64,000 nt of DNA from Pseudalkalibacillus berkeleyi (GTDB taxonomy: Bacteria; Bacillota; Bacilli; Bacillales; Fictibacillaceae): positions 2,480,001 through 2,544,000 of the forward strand of contig NZ_JAKIJS010000001.1 of the NCBI RefSeq assembly GCF_021608225.1. The letters are read 5' to 3'. The position numbers and the translations under genes are program-made. Below are positions 31,200 to 41,117 of this stretch, one piece after another. Every line of letters starts with the position of its first letter. The stretch's first letter is position 1. Under the pieces are notes generated by a model. That model had not been told where the DNA came from and did not search any database. It worked only from the letters and a program-made list of their open reading frames with translations.

Positions 31200-32150
31200 T
31201 TACCTATAAAAAGGAAGGGTATATTTACGTCCTTTATTATTTCCAGTATGAGGGAGGTTCATGGAAGTGAGGATATGAGTAGCAGTTGAACGAGAAGAAA
31301 GATTTATGAATTCACGTAAAGTTTGATTGGTAATGATAGAGCCAAAGAGTAATGAATAGTCTTTTATTGAATCTATGTGTGCATCTTTGGATTTGAAATT
31401 ACATAAACCGCATTCCTAGTGCCGTGCTATACGTAACATCGGAATGGAATTACATTCTGGGCAGTGGACACCAGTTAAAATATCCGCTTTATTAATTTGA
31501 TAAGTCTTAAGAATATCTAAAAACAAGGGTTCATTGGATCTTTTCAGCTTGTTTTTTAGCTTGAGATAATCCTTCTTTGTAAGAATCTTATTGTAATATT
31601 TTTGATATGTTGATTCTATTTCAAATGGAAGGTTAGAAGCATAAGTGAGGTTTTGTAACTTATGGTCTGTATTTTTTAAAATTGTAGAAGGATGACTAAT
31701 AACGACTAAAGTTTCAATGGGGATATCGGGGAATTTATGATGATGGAGCCAATTTTTAAGATGCTTTTTCTGTAGTTGGACTTGAGTATATGGATTTTGG
31801 AACCCTTCCTCCACTTCATCTAGTGTTCTGATCATTTGATCATTATTTAAATCAAAGTAAATCGTTCCAGCTATATTTTTTACTTCTAATACAAAAATCA
31901 ACTTGGAGGTAATGATGACTGAGTCCATCTGAAAATAGAAATCTCCATCTTTCAGCCTTAGTCCAGGAAGTAAATGGTAGATATTTTGCGGTAAGAGACT
32001 AACATAATAGTCAGAGGTTTGTTCACCTTTAAATCCTGCCTTCAATTTCGACAAATCCGCCTCAATTACTGGTCTTTTTGGATGGGTCATAACTAAACGT
32101 CTTAGTAGCACTTCATTTTGGAGCATTTTTATGGGCTTTGTTCGTTCCAC
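31200..32150 (-). pseudogene. NERD-domain/zinc-ribbon gene interrupted by an amber codon
   Basis: The open part (31416-32150, 244 residues) is a NERD (nuclease-related) domain protein with GFKGEQTSDYYVSLLP, FQMDSVIITSK and VLEVKNIAGTIYF. It stops at TAG (31416-31418) directly after CPEC-N11. Continuing in frame to 31202 gives ECGLC, DAHID, LLFGSIITNQTLREF and NNKGRKYTLPFYR, matching the end of the intact relative at 62919-63881, where Trp occupies the stop position (RWVCSEC). A single G-to-A change of TGG to TAG explains it. The start, GTG at 32150, is uncertain. The truncated protein keeps the NERD core but loses the second half of its zinc ribbon. Confidence 0.8.
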
Positions 32151-32247
32151 CTTTATAATCTATACAACTCCTTTCATATATTGAATATGTATTCCTCATT
32201 TAAACACATAATTCCTTCAGTGTTCTGTCGAATAACCGGTATATGCA

Positions 32248-32366
32248 CGAGAAAAATCAGATATGCACGATAATTTGGATATATGCACGATAAACCAGAT
32301 ATATGCACGATAAACTAGATATATGCACGATAATTTGGATATATGCGCGATAATCGGATTATATGC
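32248..32366 (+). repeat. CGATAA array 3 (20-bp period, six units)
   Basis: Six consecutive 20-bp units mostly read CGATAA-N6-ATATGCA. This is a variant of the other CGATAAA arrays with a period one base shorter and ATATGCA in place of TTTTGCA. It lies between the his operon and the interrupted NERD gene. Confidence 0.9.
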
Positions 32367-32391
32367 AGACTAGACCTCAATCCGATTTCTC

Positions 32392-32426
32392 AAAAAAAAA
32401 AAAACGAAAAGGATTACTCCTTTTCG
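32392..32426 (-). terminator. his operon terminator
   Basis: CGAAAAGGA and TCCTTTTCG overlap the hisI stop codon and are followed by a long T run on the minus strand. Confidence 0.92.
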
Positions 32427-33058
32427 CTCGGATCTGTATGTCGTTCTTTTAAGACTGAGAGGACTTCATCAAGTGGCAATGCTTGTTCTTGCAGCAATAC
32501 GAGCACATGATAGAGCAAGTCAGCCGTTTCCCATGAAAGCTCTTGGCGATCCCGGTTTTTCGCTGCAATAATCACCTCTGACGCTTCTTCTCCAACCTTT
32601 TTCAAAATCTTGTCTACGCCTTCTTTGAAAAGGTACGTCGTGTAGGAACCTTCTGGCCGTAGCTGCTCGCGTTCAGCGATCAACTTTTCAAGCTGAGAAA
32701 GAATGGCGAACCGATCATTAGACTCCACTTTCCTATTCTCATTCAACAAGGAATCATTAAAACAAGAAAAGGTACCTGTATGACATGCTGGACCTTTCGG
32801 TTGAACGAGTACGACGAGTGCATCTTGATCACAGTCATAACGAATATCAACAATCGACTGTGTATGACCCGAAGTCTCCCCCTTATGCCAAAGCTCTTGT
32901 CTAGATCGGCTATAGAACCATGTTTCCTTAGAAGAGAGCGAACGTTGTAACGACTCCTCATTCATATAAGCGAGCGTCAACACCTCTTTACTTTGTGCAT
33001 CCTGGACAACTGCAGGAATCAGCCCATTTTCATCGAAACGTAAATCACTTACCCTCAT
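32414..33058 (-). CDS. hisI: Bifunctional phosphoribosyl-AMP cyclohydrolase / phosphoribosyl-ATP pyrophosphohydrolase
   Basis: HisIE catalyses steps two and three of histidine synthesis. The N-terminal half (about 1-110) has [30 protein letters not shown] and the Zn/Mg motif [15 protein letters not shown] with CHTGTFSCF. The C-terminal half (about 120-214) is the pyrophosphohydrolase with [28 protein letters not shown] and [13 protein letters not shown]. At 214 residues it is full length. It overlaps hisF by four bases and is the last gene of the operon. Confidence 0.97.
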   Translation of the reverse strand: MRVSDLRFDENGLIPAVVQDAQSKEVLTLAYMNEESLQRSLSSKETWFYSRSRQELWHKGETSGHTQSIVDIRYDCDQDALVVLVQPKGPACHTGTFSCFNDSLLNENRKVESNDRFAILSQLEKLIAEREQLRPEGSYTTYLFKEGVDKILKKVGEEASEVIIAAKNRDRQELSWETADLLYHVLVLLQEQALPLDEVLSVLKERHTDPSEKE

Positions 33059-33813
33059 CGTACGTTCACCCCTTGCTTGTTTAATTCATCTTTCACAGCT
33101 TCAATTGATGTTTCTTTATAGTGAAAAATTGACGCGGCTAATGCTGCATCCGCATCCGCTTCTGTAAACACTTCGTAAAAATGGTCAGCGGAACCTGCTC
33201 CGCCTGATGCGATGACTGGCACCGAAACAGCATCGCGTACTTTTTTCGTCAATTGTATATGAAATCCGGATTTCTCACCGTCCCGATCCATGCTAGTGAG
33301 TAGAATTTCCCCTGCTCCACGACGTACAGCTTCCTTCGCCCAGTCAATGACTTCCCAACCCGTAGAGCGCTGTCCACCGTTCGTATACACTCTCCATGAA
33401 CCGAGCGATTCATCATAACGAGCGTCGATTGCAACTACGATACATTGTGACCCGAAATACTGCGCACCGAGTGTAATTAAATCTGGATTTTTAACTGCTG
33501 CTGTATTGAGAGACACTTTGTCCGCTCCTGCTCGCAACACTTTTTTGATGTCTTCAAGCGAGTTGATGCCGCCACCGACTGTAAAAGGAATTGCGAGTTC
33601 AGCTGCAACCTGATTGACAACATCGATGATGACATTCCTTTTTTCATTAGAGGCGGATATATCTAAGAATACGAGCTCATCTGCACCTTGTTCATCGTAA
33701 AGCTTGGCAAGTTCAACCGGGTCACCTGCGTCGATGATATTGACGAACTGAATGCCCTTGACGACTCGTCCATCTTTTACATCTAAACAAGGTATAATTC
33801 GTTTCGTTAACAT
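33055..33813 (-). CDS. hisF: Imidazole glycerol phosphate synthase, cyclase subunit
   Basis: HisF, with HisH, closes the imidazole ring to give IGP and AICAR. The 252-residue TIM barrel has [12 protein letters not shown] with the catalytic Asp11, [15 protein letters not shown] with the second Asp region, TSMDRDG and [10 protein letters not shown] for phosphate binding. It directly abuts hisA and overlaps hisI by four bases. Confidence 0.97.
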   Translation of the reverse strand: MLTKRIIPCLDVKDGRVVKGIQFVNIIDAGDPVELAKLYDEQGADELVFLDISASNEKRNVIIDVVNQVAAELAIPFTVGGGINSLEDIKKVLRAGADKVSLNTAAVKNPDLITLGAQYFGSQCIVVAIDARYDESLGSWRVYTNGGQRSTGWEVIDWAKEAVRRGAGEILLTSMDRDGEKSGFHIQLTKKVRDAVSVPVIASGGAGSADHFYEVFTEADADAALAASIFHYKETSIEAVKDELNKQGVNVR

Positions 33814-34548
33814 CTATTGACCTACTTTCCTAATTGCATCTGTAAGTGTGAATCGCTCAGTGTAGAGAGCTTTTCCGATGATTGCACCTTCAATTCCATC
33901 GCTTATTCTATTTGATAAAATCTCTAAATCCTGCAAAGAGCTGACGCCACCTGATGCAATGACTTCAGCACCCGATACTTTCGCAAGCTCTGCGATTGCT
34001 TCCGTATTTGGACCTTCAAGTGTCCCATCACGAGCGATATCGGTAAAAATAAAGTGTTTCGCTCCAGACGCTGCCATCTCCTTAGCTAGGTCTGTCGCCT
34101 TCACTTCAGATTTGTCGAGCCAGCCTTCCGTTGCCACGTAACCTTCGCGAGCATCAAGTCCAATCACAATCCGCTCTCCATATTTCTTTAACATATCCTT
34201 CGTAAACGCCGGGTTTTTAACGGCTACACTTCCAAGTATCACACGGTCCACACCGTTTTCTAAGTAAAACGAAATATCCTCCTCTGTGCGTATGCCACCG
34301 CCAACCTGTACATGGACATCTAGTTCGGTAGCCACTCGGAGGACATGTTCATGATTCACTTTTTCTGCAGACTTTGCGCCATCGAGATCAACCATATGAA
34401 TCCAGCGCGCGCCTTGTTCAGCAAACATTTTTGCCATATCGAATGGGGAGTCTCCATAGACGGTTTCTTGTTCATAATCTCCTTGAAAAAGTCTTACACA
34501 CTTACCGCCACGCATATCAATGGCAGGATAAAGTTCAAACGGTCGCAT
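33814..34548 (-). CDS. hisA: ProFAR isomerase
   Basis: HisA isomerises ProFAR to PRFAR. The 244-residue TIM barrel has [18 protein letters not shown] with the catalytic Asp, [23 protein letters not shown] with the second Asp, [13 protein letters not shown] and [10 protein letters not shown] chose the ATG at 34548, seven bases after GGAGG; an in-frame ATG at 34569 lies upstream of that site. It overlaps the 3' end of hisH by 14 bases. Confidence 0.96.
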   Translation of the reverse strand: MRPFELYPAIDMRGGKCVRLFQGDYEQETVYGDSPFDMAKMFAEQGARWIHMVDLDGAKSAEKVNHEHVLRVATELDVHVQVGGGIRTEEDISFYLENGVDRVILGSVAVKNPAFTKDMLKKYGERIVIGLDAREGYVATEGWLDKSEVKATDLAKEMAASGAKHFIFTDIARDGTLEGPNTEAIAELAKVSGAEVIASGGVSSLQDLEILSNRISDGIEGAIIGKALYTERFTLTDAIRKVGQ

Positions 34549-35167
34549 CCGCCTTCCTCCTCTCGACATAATTTGCGAAGTTCTTCAAGATTTCCACTCC
34601 TGCTGTACTGCTTTTTTCGGGGTGAAATTGAGCGCCAAAGATATGATCTTTCCCAACGATTGCAGGAACTTCCTCATGATAATCTGACGTTGCGATCAAC
34701 ACGTTCTGATCATCCGTTTTTACAAAATAAGAATGCACGAAATAGACGTAATCTGAACTCAAATTTTGAAGGAGAGGAGAACCTGGCTGCTTGACGATCA
34801 ATTGGTTCCAGCCCATATGTGGTACTTTATATTCAATTCCGGGGAATCGTACAACTCTACCAGGCAAGAGATTCAAACCATCTGTCAGTCCATTTTCTTC
34901 ACTTTCTTCAAAGAGGAGCTGCATACCGAGGCAAATGCCGAGTAAGGGCTTACCAGCTTGTACAGATTCTCGGATAAACGTGTCCATCCCGTTTTCTTTT
35001 AGGGCGTGCATGGCATCTTTAAATGCGCCAACTCCTGGCAAAAGGAGTGCATCTGCTGCAGCTAATTCTTCTTTTTTCTCCGATAAAAAGTAGTCCACTC
35101 CTAGACGTCGAAGCGCATTTTGTACGGAGTGCAAATTGCCCATTCCGTAATCGATAATTCCAATCAT
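34535..35167 (-). CDS. hisH: Imidazole glycerol phosphate synthase, glutamine amidotransferase subunit
   Basis: HisH releases ammonia from glutamine for HisF. The 210-residue class I amidotransferase has [16 protein letters not shown], the nucleophile in [10 protein letters not shown] and the His-Glu pair in [10 protein letters not shown]. It abuts hisB and overlaps hisA. Confidence 0.97.
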   Translation of the reverse strand: MIGIIDYGMGNLHSVQNALRRLGVDYFLSEKKEELAAADALLLPGVGAFKDAMHALKENGMDTFIRESVQAGKPLLGICLGMQLLFEESEENGLTDGLNLLPGRVVRFPGIEYKVPHMGWNQLIVKQPGSPLLQNLSSDYVYFVHSYFVKTDDQNVLIATSDYHEEVPAIVGKDHIFGAQFHPEKSSTAGVEILKNFANYVERRKADATV

Positions 35168-35758
35168 TTAGAGCATTCCTTTCGTTGATGGCACGCCAGT
35201 CACTCGTGGGTCCAGTTGCGTGGCATCATCCAATGCACGTCCGAGTGCTTTGAAAATCGCTTCTATGATGTGATGGGTATTCGAACCATGATGAACAATG
35301 ACGTGCAGGTTCATTCTCGCTTCTAACGCAAACTTCCATAAAAACTCATGCACAAGCTCTGTATCGAATCTCCCGACTCTTTCAGAAGGCAGCTCAACTT
35401 TCCACTCCAGATGTGGCCGGTTACTCAAATCGACAACGACCTGAGCGAGGGCTTCATCCATCGGAACGAGCGCACTGCCATAACGCTTGATGCCACGTTT
35501 ATCTCCAAGCGCATCAAGGAACGTTTGCCCTAAACAAATACCGATGTCCTCAGTCGTATGGTGATCGTCAATTTCTGTGTCACCTGTTGCATTCACAGTT
35601 AAATCGAACAGGCCATGGCGCGTCCATAGGTCGAGCATATGATTCAAAAAAGGAACAGGCGTATGGATTTCAGACTGACCTTGTCCATCTATTTGTAGAT
35701 TCAATTCTATTTGTGTTTCATTCGTTTTGCGAGTGATCGATGATGTGCGTTCAGACAT
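35168..35758 (-). CDS. hisB: Imidazoleglycerol-phosphate dehydratase
   Basis: This is the monofunctional, Mn-dependent dehydratase that makes imidazole acetol phosphate. The 196-residue product shows [30 protein letters not shown] and, in the second half, [17 protein letters not shown] and [15 protein letters not shown], the paired metal-binding His clusters. There is no fused histidinol phosphatase domain. It lies three bases after hisD. Confidence 0.97.
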   Translation of the reverse strand: MSERTSSITRKTNETQIELNLQIDGQGQSEIHTPVPFLNHMLDLWTRHGLFDLTVNATGDTEIDDHHTTEDIGICLGQTFLDALGDKRGIKRYGSALVPMDEALAQVVVDLSNRPHLEWKVELPSERVGRFDTELVHEFLWKFALEARMNLHVIVHHGSNTHHIIEAIFKALGRALDDATQLDPRVTGVPSTKGML

Positions 35759-35761
35759 GAT

Positions 35762-37030
35762 CTATTCTTCCTCCAGTCGGATATCAATTGCTCTAGCGTG
35801 GGCTTCTAGGCCTTCTAAACGTGCTAGTTTACTAATTTTGCGTCCATCATTATATAGCGCATCTGTTCCATATGAAATGATGCTTGATTTTTTAATAAAA
35901 TCATCAACACCAAGTGGGCTCGAGAAGCGTGCTGTTCCGCTTGTCGGCAGAACATGGTTCGGTCCAGCAAAGTAATCGCCGACAGGTTCTGAACTATTTT
36001 TACCTAGAAAAATAGCACCTGCATGCTTGATTTGGCCAAGCAATTCAAACGGTTCGTGCGCAACGATTTCTAAATGCTCTGGTGCAACCTCATTGATGGC
36101 GTTGATTGCTTCCTCTTCTGTATTTGCAATATAAATAACCCCGTTACTAATAATAGAAGCTTCAGCAATTTCCTTCCGAGGAAGGCTTTCCAGCTGACGA
36201 ATCACTTCTTTAGACGTCTCTTCTGCAACTTCAATGGACGTCGTAACAAGTATCGAAGTAGCCATTTGATCATGCTCCGCTTGTGATAATAGGTCAGCTG
36301 CCAAGTATGCAGGTTTTGCGGTCTCATCTGCATAAATCATAATCTCACTCGGTCCTGCGATCATATCAATGCCAACAATCCCAAACACTTCTCGTTTAGC
36401 GAGTGCGACATATATGTTCCCCGGTCCTACGATTTTATCGACAGGTGCTACAGATTCAGTTCCGAATGTAAAAGCACCGACCGCTTGAGCGCCGCCGATT
36501 TTATAAATTTCACTCACACCACTTTCGTTTGCTGCAACGAGTACACTCGCTGAGATTGAACCATCCGCTCGCGGTGGCGTGGCAATGGCGATTCGTTCAA
36601 CACCTGCAACACTAGCTGGAATCGTCCCCATCAAAACAGAGGACGGATAAGCCGCCGTTCCACCTGGCACATAAACGCCAACCGAATCTAATGGCGTCAC
36701 CTTTTGTCCAAGTACCGTTCCGTCTTTTTTCGTCGTAATCCAAGATTCTTGGATCTGCTTTTTATGATAAGCTTTAATATTCGCTGCGGCTTCTCTTATG
36801 ACGTCTATGACTTCAACATCAAGGGATGCGTAAGCTTTTTCGATTTCAACATCCGTTACTTTCAAGTCGTCCAATTGAGCACCATCAAATTTTCCGGTCA
36901 ACTCAAACAGTGCTGTGTCTCCTTGTTCTTTTACTTGATTAAGAATGCTGATGACAGCCTCTCTCTGCTCGTTAGTCCCTTGACTCAATTGCTTACGAAT
37001 GCGAGCGCCCTTCAGCTGTTGAATTTTCAT
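35762..37030 (-). CDS. hisD: Histidinol dehydrogenase
   Basis: HisD oxidises histidinol to histidine in two NAD-dependent steps using Zn. The 422-residue product has [68 protein letters not shown] with zinc ligands, and [14 protein letters not shown] near the end. It overlaps hisG by four bases. Confidence 0.97.
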   Translation of the reverse strand: MKIQQLKGARIRKQLSQGTNEQREAVISILNQVKEQGDTALFELTGKFDGAQLDDLKVTDVEIEKAYASLDVEVIDVIREAAANIKAYHKKQIQESWITTKKDGTVLGQKVTPLDSVGVYVPGGTAAYPSSVLMGTIPASVAGVERIAIATPPRADGSISASVLVAANESGVSEIYKIGGAQAVGAFTFGTESVAPVDKIVGPGNIYVALAKREVFGIVGIDMIAGPSEIMIYADETAKPAYLAADLLSQAEHDQMATSILVTTSIEVAEETSKEVIRQLESLPRKEIAEASIISNGVIYIANTEEEAINAINEVAPEHLEIVAHEPFELLGQIKHAGAIFLGKNSSEPVGDYFAGPNHVLPTSGTARFSSPLGVDDFIKKSSIISYGTDALYNDGRKISKLARLEGLEAHARAIDIRLEEE

Positions 37031-37674
37031 CGGACGACCTCCTTCCCTTCAATCACTTTTTCCAATCGTCCTACCATGTCATCAATGACTTTAGCTTTCA
37101 CTCTGTAACTGACTGGATTGACAATAAACCTTGATGTGATATCCATAATTTTTTCCGTTTCAACGAGACCATTTTCTTTAAGTGTTCTTCCTGTCGAGAC
37201 AATATCTACGATTCGATCAGCCAAACCAATCATAGGTGCTAATTCAATTGAGCCATTCAACTTTATGATTTCAACTTGCTTCCCTTGACTTCTGAAATAA
37301 CTGGAAGCAACGTTTGGATATTTCGATGCTATTTTTGGTGCAACTGAATCAAGTTCTATTCCCGGTAGCCCTGCAACAGCTAAATGACACCGAGATATAC
37401 CGAGATCAAGTACTTCATATACGTCTCGCTTTTCTTCTAGCATGACGTCTTTTCCAGCGATGCCAACATCAGCAACTCCATGCTCCACATACGTTGGGAC
37501 ATCCATAGGCTTTGCTAAGATGAAACGCATATTCGCTTGTTCAATATCAATAATCAATTTACGTGAATCCTCAAATTCAGGTGGGAGGTCATAACCTGCA
37601 TTCCTAAGCATTTGAACGGCCTCTTCAAAGATTCGACCCTTAGGCATAGCAATTGTCAGTATCGTTGATGTCAT
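37027..37674 (-). CDS. hisG: ATP phosphoribosyltransferase, short form
   Basis: HisG starts histidine synthesis by joining ATP and PRPP. At 215 residues it is the short form that lacks the C-terminal histidine-binding domain and needs HisZ. Visible motifs are [23 protein letters not shown] and [14 protein letters not shown], the PRPP-binding loop. It overlaps hisZ and hisD by four bases each. Confidence 0.97.
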   Translation of the reverse strand: MTSTILTIAMPKGRIFEEAVQMLRNAGYDLPPEFEDSRKLIIDIEQANMRFILAKPMDVPTYVEHGVADVGIAGKDVMLEEKRDVYEVLDLGISRCHLAVAGLPGIELDSVAPKIASKYPNVASSYFRSQGKQVEIIKLNGSIELAPMIGLADRIVDIVSTGRTLKENGLVETEKIMDITSRFIVNPVSYRVKAKVIDDMVGRLEKVIEGKEVVR

Positions 37675-38861
37675 TCGTCTCGCCCCTCCTCTTTCCCTAG
37701 AAAGTAAGTCACTTTTGCAAATTGTTCTGTGTACCCATCTAAATAATCGATTCCTTTAATATCCTGCAACACGACTCGTTCACCTTTTTCACGGAGTTGT
37801 TGAGCATTCTCCACAGCATGTTTCCGCTGTTTTTCTGAGTAAACAATACACTGTGTTGGTGAGGTCTCTTGTTGAGGCTGAAGTGCTTCCATTAAATAAT
37901 CGAGATGGATACCAAATCCGGTCGCTTTTGCATCCATTTCAAATTTCTTAAGAAGATCATCGTATCTACCACCATTACTGATCGGAGAACCGAGATTTGG
38001 TGAATAACCTTCGAAAACGACACCCGTATAGTACGTCATGTGACTGACAAGCGTGAGATCGAGTGAAACCAAATCGTTAACACCATACACTTCAAGCGCT
38101 TCACTTAACGCTTTCAACTCTTCTAATGCTTCATATGCTCGCGTCGATGAAATCAGTTCTTCAGCCTGCTGTAGTCCCGTTTCACTACCTCTTAACAATA
38201 AAAAGTCAAGCAACCTCTTCTGATCAATGGATGACAGCGGCAGTTGTTTCACATGCTGTCTGTATCCAACATAATTCTTTTCATATAAAAAACGTTTGAG
38301 CGTTTCTGTACGCTCATTCGTTCCTAGTATCTCTTTAAAAAGCGCATCCACATAACCTAAGTGTCCGACTGCCACTTGGAACTGGTGCAAACCTACCGAT
38401 TGTAACGTTTCAATCATTAATGCGATCACTTCTGCATCTGCACTCGTCGTCCCGTCTCCAATCAATTCAATGCCGAACTGTTCAAATTCAGCTGGACGGC
38501 CACCCTCTTGTTGTTGTGCTCGGAATACATTCGCGCCGTAAGCAAGTCGCATTGGAAGTGCGCCGTTTTTGAGGCTCGAAGCCGCAACACGTGCGATTGG
38601 AGCCGTCATGTCCGGTCGCAAAACGAGTGTTTTCCCATCTTGATCAAGAAGCTTAAAGAGCTGTTGATCTAATGTAGCAGAAGCCTCTCCAACGGTATCG
38701 TAGTACTCTACCGTCGGTGTTTGCATAAATCTATATCCCCATTGGCTCACGGTCGTTTCCATCACAGATTTCGTTTTCAATTTGCATTCATATAATTGAG
38801 GTAGCGTGTCCCGCATCCCCATTGGTTTTTCAAATACTAGCGGTTTTGACACATCATTCAC
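37671..38861 (-). CDS. hisZ: ATP phosphoribosyltransferase regulatory subunit
   Basis: HisZ is a histidyl-tRNA-synthetase-like protein that activates short HisG and senses histidine. The 396-residue product keeps the class II core ([24 protein letters not shown] with motif-2 Arg, and [10 protein letters not shown] with [11 protein letters not shown]) but has no recognisable anticodon-binding domain. It is the first gene of the his operon; a promoter lies about 72 bases upstream. Confidence 0.96.
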   Translation of the reverse strand: MNDVSKPLVFEKPMGMRDTLPQLYECKLKTKSVMETTVSQWGYRFMQTPTVEYYDTVGEASATLDQQLFKLLDQDGKTLVLRPDMTAPIARVAASSLKNGALPMRLAYGANVFRAQQQEGGRPAEFEQFGIELIGDGTTSADAEVIALMIETLQSVGLHQFQVAVGHLGYVDALFKEILGTNERTETLKRFLYEKNYVGYRQHVKQLPLSSIDQKRLLDFLLLRGSETGLQQAEELISSTRAYEALEELKALSEALEVYGVNDLVSLDLTLVSHMTYYTGVVFEGYSPNLGSPISNGGRYDDLLKKFEMDAKATGFGIHLDYLMEALQPQQETSPTQCIVYSEKQRKHAVENAQQLREKGERVVLQDIKGIDYLDGYTEQFAKVTYFLGKEEGRDE

Positions 38862-38891
38862 TCTCCGGTCCCTCTTAATATTCCGAATCCT

Positions 38892-38911
38892 TTAGTTCGC
38901 TAATTAACTAA
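38892..38911. promoter_or_regulatory. Inverted repeat in the his operon leader
   Basis: TTAGTT and AACTAA flank eight bases at about +15 to +34 of the predicted transcript. It resembles the TAGTTAACTA-type sites of TrpR-fold regulators, the family of B. subtilis YerC/HisR. The regulator assignment is inference. Confidence 0.45.
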
Positions 38912-38932
38912 CAAGATAAAGACTTAATTTGT

Positions 38933-38961
38933 AGTCTAACGCGCTTCTGAAATCCCGTCAA
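38933..38961 (-). promoter_or_regulatory. his operon promoter
   Basis: On the minus strand TTGACG, 17 bases, then TAGACT. Confidence 0.75.
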
Positions 38962-39051
38962 CTGTTAATTAATCTACACTGTTGCTTATCTTTACCCTAA
39001 TTAAAAAATCTTAATAACGTTAATCTTCAAATGTTTGTCATACATTAAAGT

Positions 39052-39760
39052 AAACTGGTACTTCTAAACAATAATTTAGAAACACGTCACAATTCTGCAT
39101 TATTGATGTTCGGAGTGGTCGTCGCCTTCGTCTTTCCAGAAATTTTTGCAATGTCCCTTAGTGAAGGAGATGCGCTAACATTAAGCATCTGGGTATCTTG
39201 TATTTTGATCGCCTTATATCTCAGTGCGCTATTCTTTAAGCTCGTTACGCACCGCGGGGTTTACGCATGAAAATGGTGAAGAAGCTCATGAGGAAGAAGC
39301 CGAATGGAGTTTGAAACGTGCGATTACGATTTTGGCACTGGCTACAGCTGCAGTCGCCTATGTCAGTGAAGCCCTCGTCCACACATTTGAAACAGTCGGT
39401 GAACAATTTGGATGGAGCGAAGTGTTCATCGGCGTCATTATCGTCGCGATTGTCGGTAATGCAGCAGAGCACGCATCGGCTATTATCATGGCCTTTAAAA
39501 ACAAAATGGACATCGCAGTGGAAATTGCCGTTGGATCGACCTTGCAGATCGCGATGTTTGTAGCACCACTCCCTGTACTTTTGTCTCTACTGTTTCCGAC
39601 ACCGATGCCACTCGTTTTCACACTACCGGAGCTTGTCAGCATGGTCCTTACGGTTCTACTCATCAACACAATTGCAAACGACGGTGAGACGAACTGGTTC
39701 GAAGGTGCGACCTTACTCGCAGCCTACTTCATTATGTGCGTTGGATTCTACTTGCTGTAG
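39052..39760 (+). pseudogene. Remnant of a CAX-type Ca2+/H+ antiporter
   Basis: Only about the second half of the antiporter remains. Frame one (39052-39270) reads ETRHNSALLMFGVVVAFVFP and ends after LVTHRGVYA. A frameshift between about 39250 and 39268 moves to the frame that continues HENGEEAHEEEAEWSLKRA and runs to 39760 with the family signature IVGNAAEHASAI, GSTLQIAMF and membrane helices to the end. The N-terminal half and a start codon are missing. The typical family is about 350 residues. It is therefore non-functional unless the open 178-residue piece is used. It is followed by a strong terminator. Confidence 0.85.
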
Positions 39761-39777
39761 TTAAAGTTGAAATCGGA

Positions 39778-39806
39778 AACCACTGGGAACCCAGTGGTTT
39801 TTTTTC
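39778..39806 (+). terminator. Terminator after the antiporter remnant
   Basis: AACCACTGG / CCAGTGGTT is followed by a run of T. Confidence 0.9.
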
Positions 39807-39845
39807 GTTATATGAGAAGGGATGTAACGTAGTAAGAAGGAATTA

Positions 39846-39934
39846 AAATGGTCGGATTAATACCGGAAATGGGCGGATTACCGGTTGAAATGGGCGGATT
39901 TTTCCAAGAAATGAGCGAATAACTCAATGAAATG
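39846..39934 (+). repeat. AAATGGGCGGATT array (21-bp period, four units)
   Basis: Four units of exactly 21 bp begin at 39846, 39867, 39888 and 39909 with AAATGG-CGGATT or a variant, followed by a fifth AAATG. The sequence is unrelated to the CGATAAA arrays, but period and layout are the same. Confidence 0.85.
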
Positions 39935-39967
39935 TCGAGATCACATCAATAAAGTACTCACCAAGCA

Positions 39968-40022
39968 CAAAAAAGCCCCATTCTGAAGGAATCAACTTAC
40001 TGACTCGCTCAGAATGAGGCTC
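39968..40022 (-). terminator. Terminator of the yvoF-side gene
   Basis: GAGCCTCATTCTGA and TCAGAATGGGGCT form a stem and are followed by TTTTTTG on the minus strand. Confidence 0.85.
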
Positions 40023-40040
40023 AAATTATATACATCGGAT

Positions 40041-40568
40041 CTATTTATAGACTAAGTTCACGTATTTCTGAATAAATCGGCGTACATCACGTTCTTGGAC
40101 GATGAAATGGTACTGACAACGATGTGCATTTTTAAAGTAGCTGAAATCTGTTTGCAAATACTTCTCCAATTGCTTTCGGTGGATATGAACGACTAACTCG
40201 TTCTGTTGGTAAGGTACCATGATCTTCAAACGAGTGATATACGGTAGCTCCTTGAACAAATAGACAAGGTTATCAAGCAGTATTCTGCCAATTTTATATT
40301 TAGAAGAAAAGTACTCATCATAATCATCAAGAAATTCTGGACTAACATGGTCACTATTTTCAAAACGGATGACAGCTTCGTCACCATTCCAATATGCATC
40401 CCTTATGTAGTCGCTACCTCTTAAACGAGATACTGCAGATAAAAAGAAGAAACGATCTTGTTGCTCATTGTCTTTCTTCGGCTTAGAAGCAGCCGGACGC
40501 ATCCAAGTATCGCTGATACGGAACTTACCATCCATATAGATCATTGACATTCTCTTCTTTTGTTCCAT
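40041..40568 (-). CDS. Conserved-looking protein of unknown function
   Basis: The 175-residue product is soluble, rich in aromatic and charged residues, with no signal peptide or membrane segment. It contains FFFLSAVSRLRGSDYIRDAY, VSPEFLDDYDEYFSSKYKIG and a positively charged C-terminus (ERDVRRFIQKYVNLVYK). I do not recognise a domain. The ATG at 40568 follows GGTGGGG; a GTG at 40580 is too close to that site. It lies 21 bases after yvoF and before a strong terminator, so it is probably the last gene of the hprK-lgt-yvoD-ppaX-yvoF operon. Confidence 0.75.
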   Translation of the reverse strand: MEQKKRMSMIYMDGKFRISDTWMRPAASKPKKDNEQQDRFFFLSAVSRLRGSDYIRDAYWNGDEAVIRFENSDHVSPEFLDDYDEYFSSKYKIGRILLDNLVYLFKELPYITRLKIMVPYQQNELVVHIHRKQLEKYLQTDFSYFKNAHRCQYHFIVQERDVRRFIQKYVNLVYK

Positions 40569-40589
40569 TTGACACCCCACCTTATTAAC

Positions 40590-41117
40590 CTATATATCGT
40601 CATGATTCGTCATTTGTTTACGCTTGTCCATTTCTTCTTTCGTGTAGATGATGCGCATCGGATTTCCACCTACGAACGCCCCGGGTTCTACATCTCGATG
40701 AACGAGTGTTCCTGCAGATACGATCGCACCGTCACCAATAGTGACACCTGGTAGAATCGTACTGTTAGCGCCTATCATCACTTCATCACCAATCTCTACA
40801 TTACCAAGCCGGTACTCTTTTATCAAATATTCATGTGTTAAAATCGTCGTGTTGTAGCCAATAATCGAGTTACGTCCTACAGAAATTTTCTCAGGAAACA
40901 TAATATCGACCATCACCATCAACGCAAAAGCGGTCTGTTCACCTACATCCATTTTAAGAAACTTCCGATATAACCAGTTTTTCACCGGAATGATTGGTGT
41001 ATACCTAGCAAGCTGAATGACAATGAAATTTTTAAACACTTTGAAAAAAGGAACCGTCTTGTAAATCTGCCAAAGCGCATTGCTTCCCTCGACTGGATAG
41101 CGCTTGGTCTTCCGCAT
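40590..41117 (-). CDS. yvoF: Hexapeptide-repeat acyltransferase (YvoF-like)
   Basis: The 175-residue product has a left-handed beta-helix with hexapeptide repeats (GRNSIIGYNTTIL, IGDEVMIGANSTILPGVTIG, GAIVSAGTLV) and the family ending PGAFVGGNPMRII. It probably transfers an acetyl or similar group to a sugar or polymer; the acceptor is unknown. It overlaps the ppaX stop by one base, fitting the B. subtilis order hprK-lgt-yvoD-ppaX-yvoF. Confidence 0.88.
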   Translation of the reverse strand: MRKTKRYPVEGSNALWQIYKTVPFFKVFKNFIVIQLARYTPIIPVKNWLYRKFLKMDVGEQTAFALMVMVDIMFPEKISVGRNSIIGYNTTILTHEYLIKEYRLGNVEIGDEVMIGANSTILPGVTIGDGAIVSAGTLVHRDVEPGAFVGGNPMRIIYTKEEMDKRKQMTNHDDI

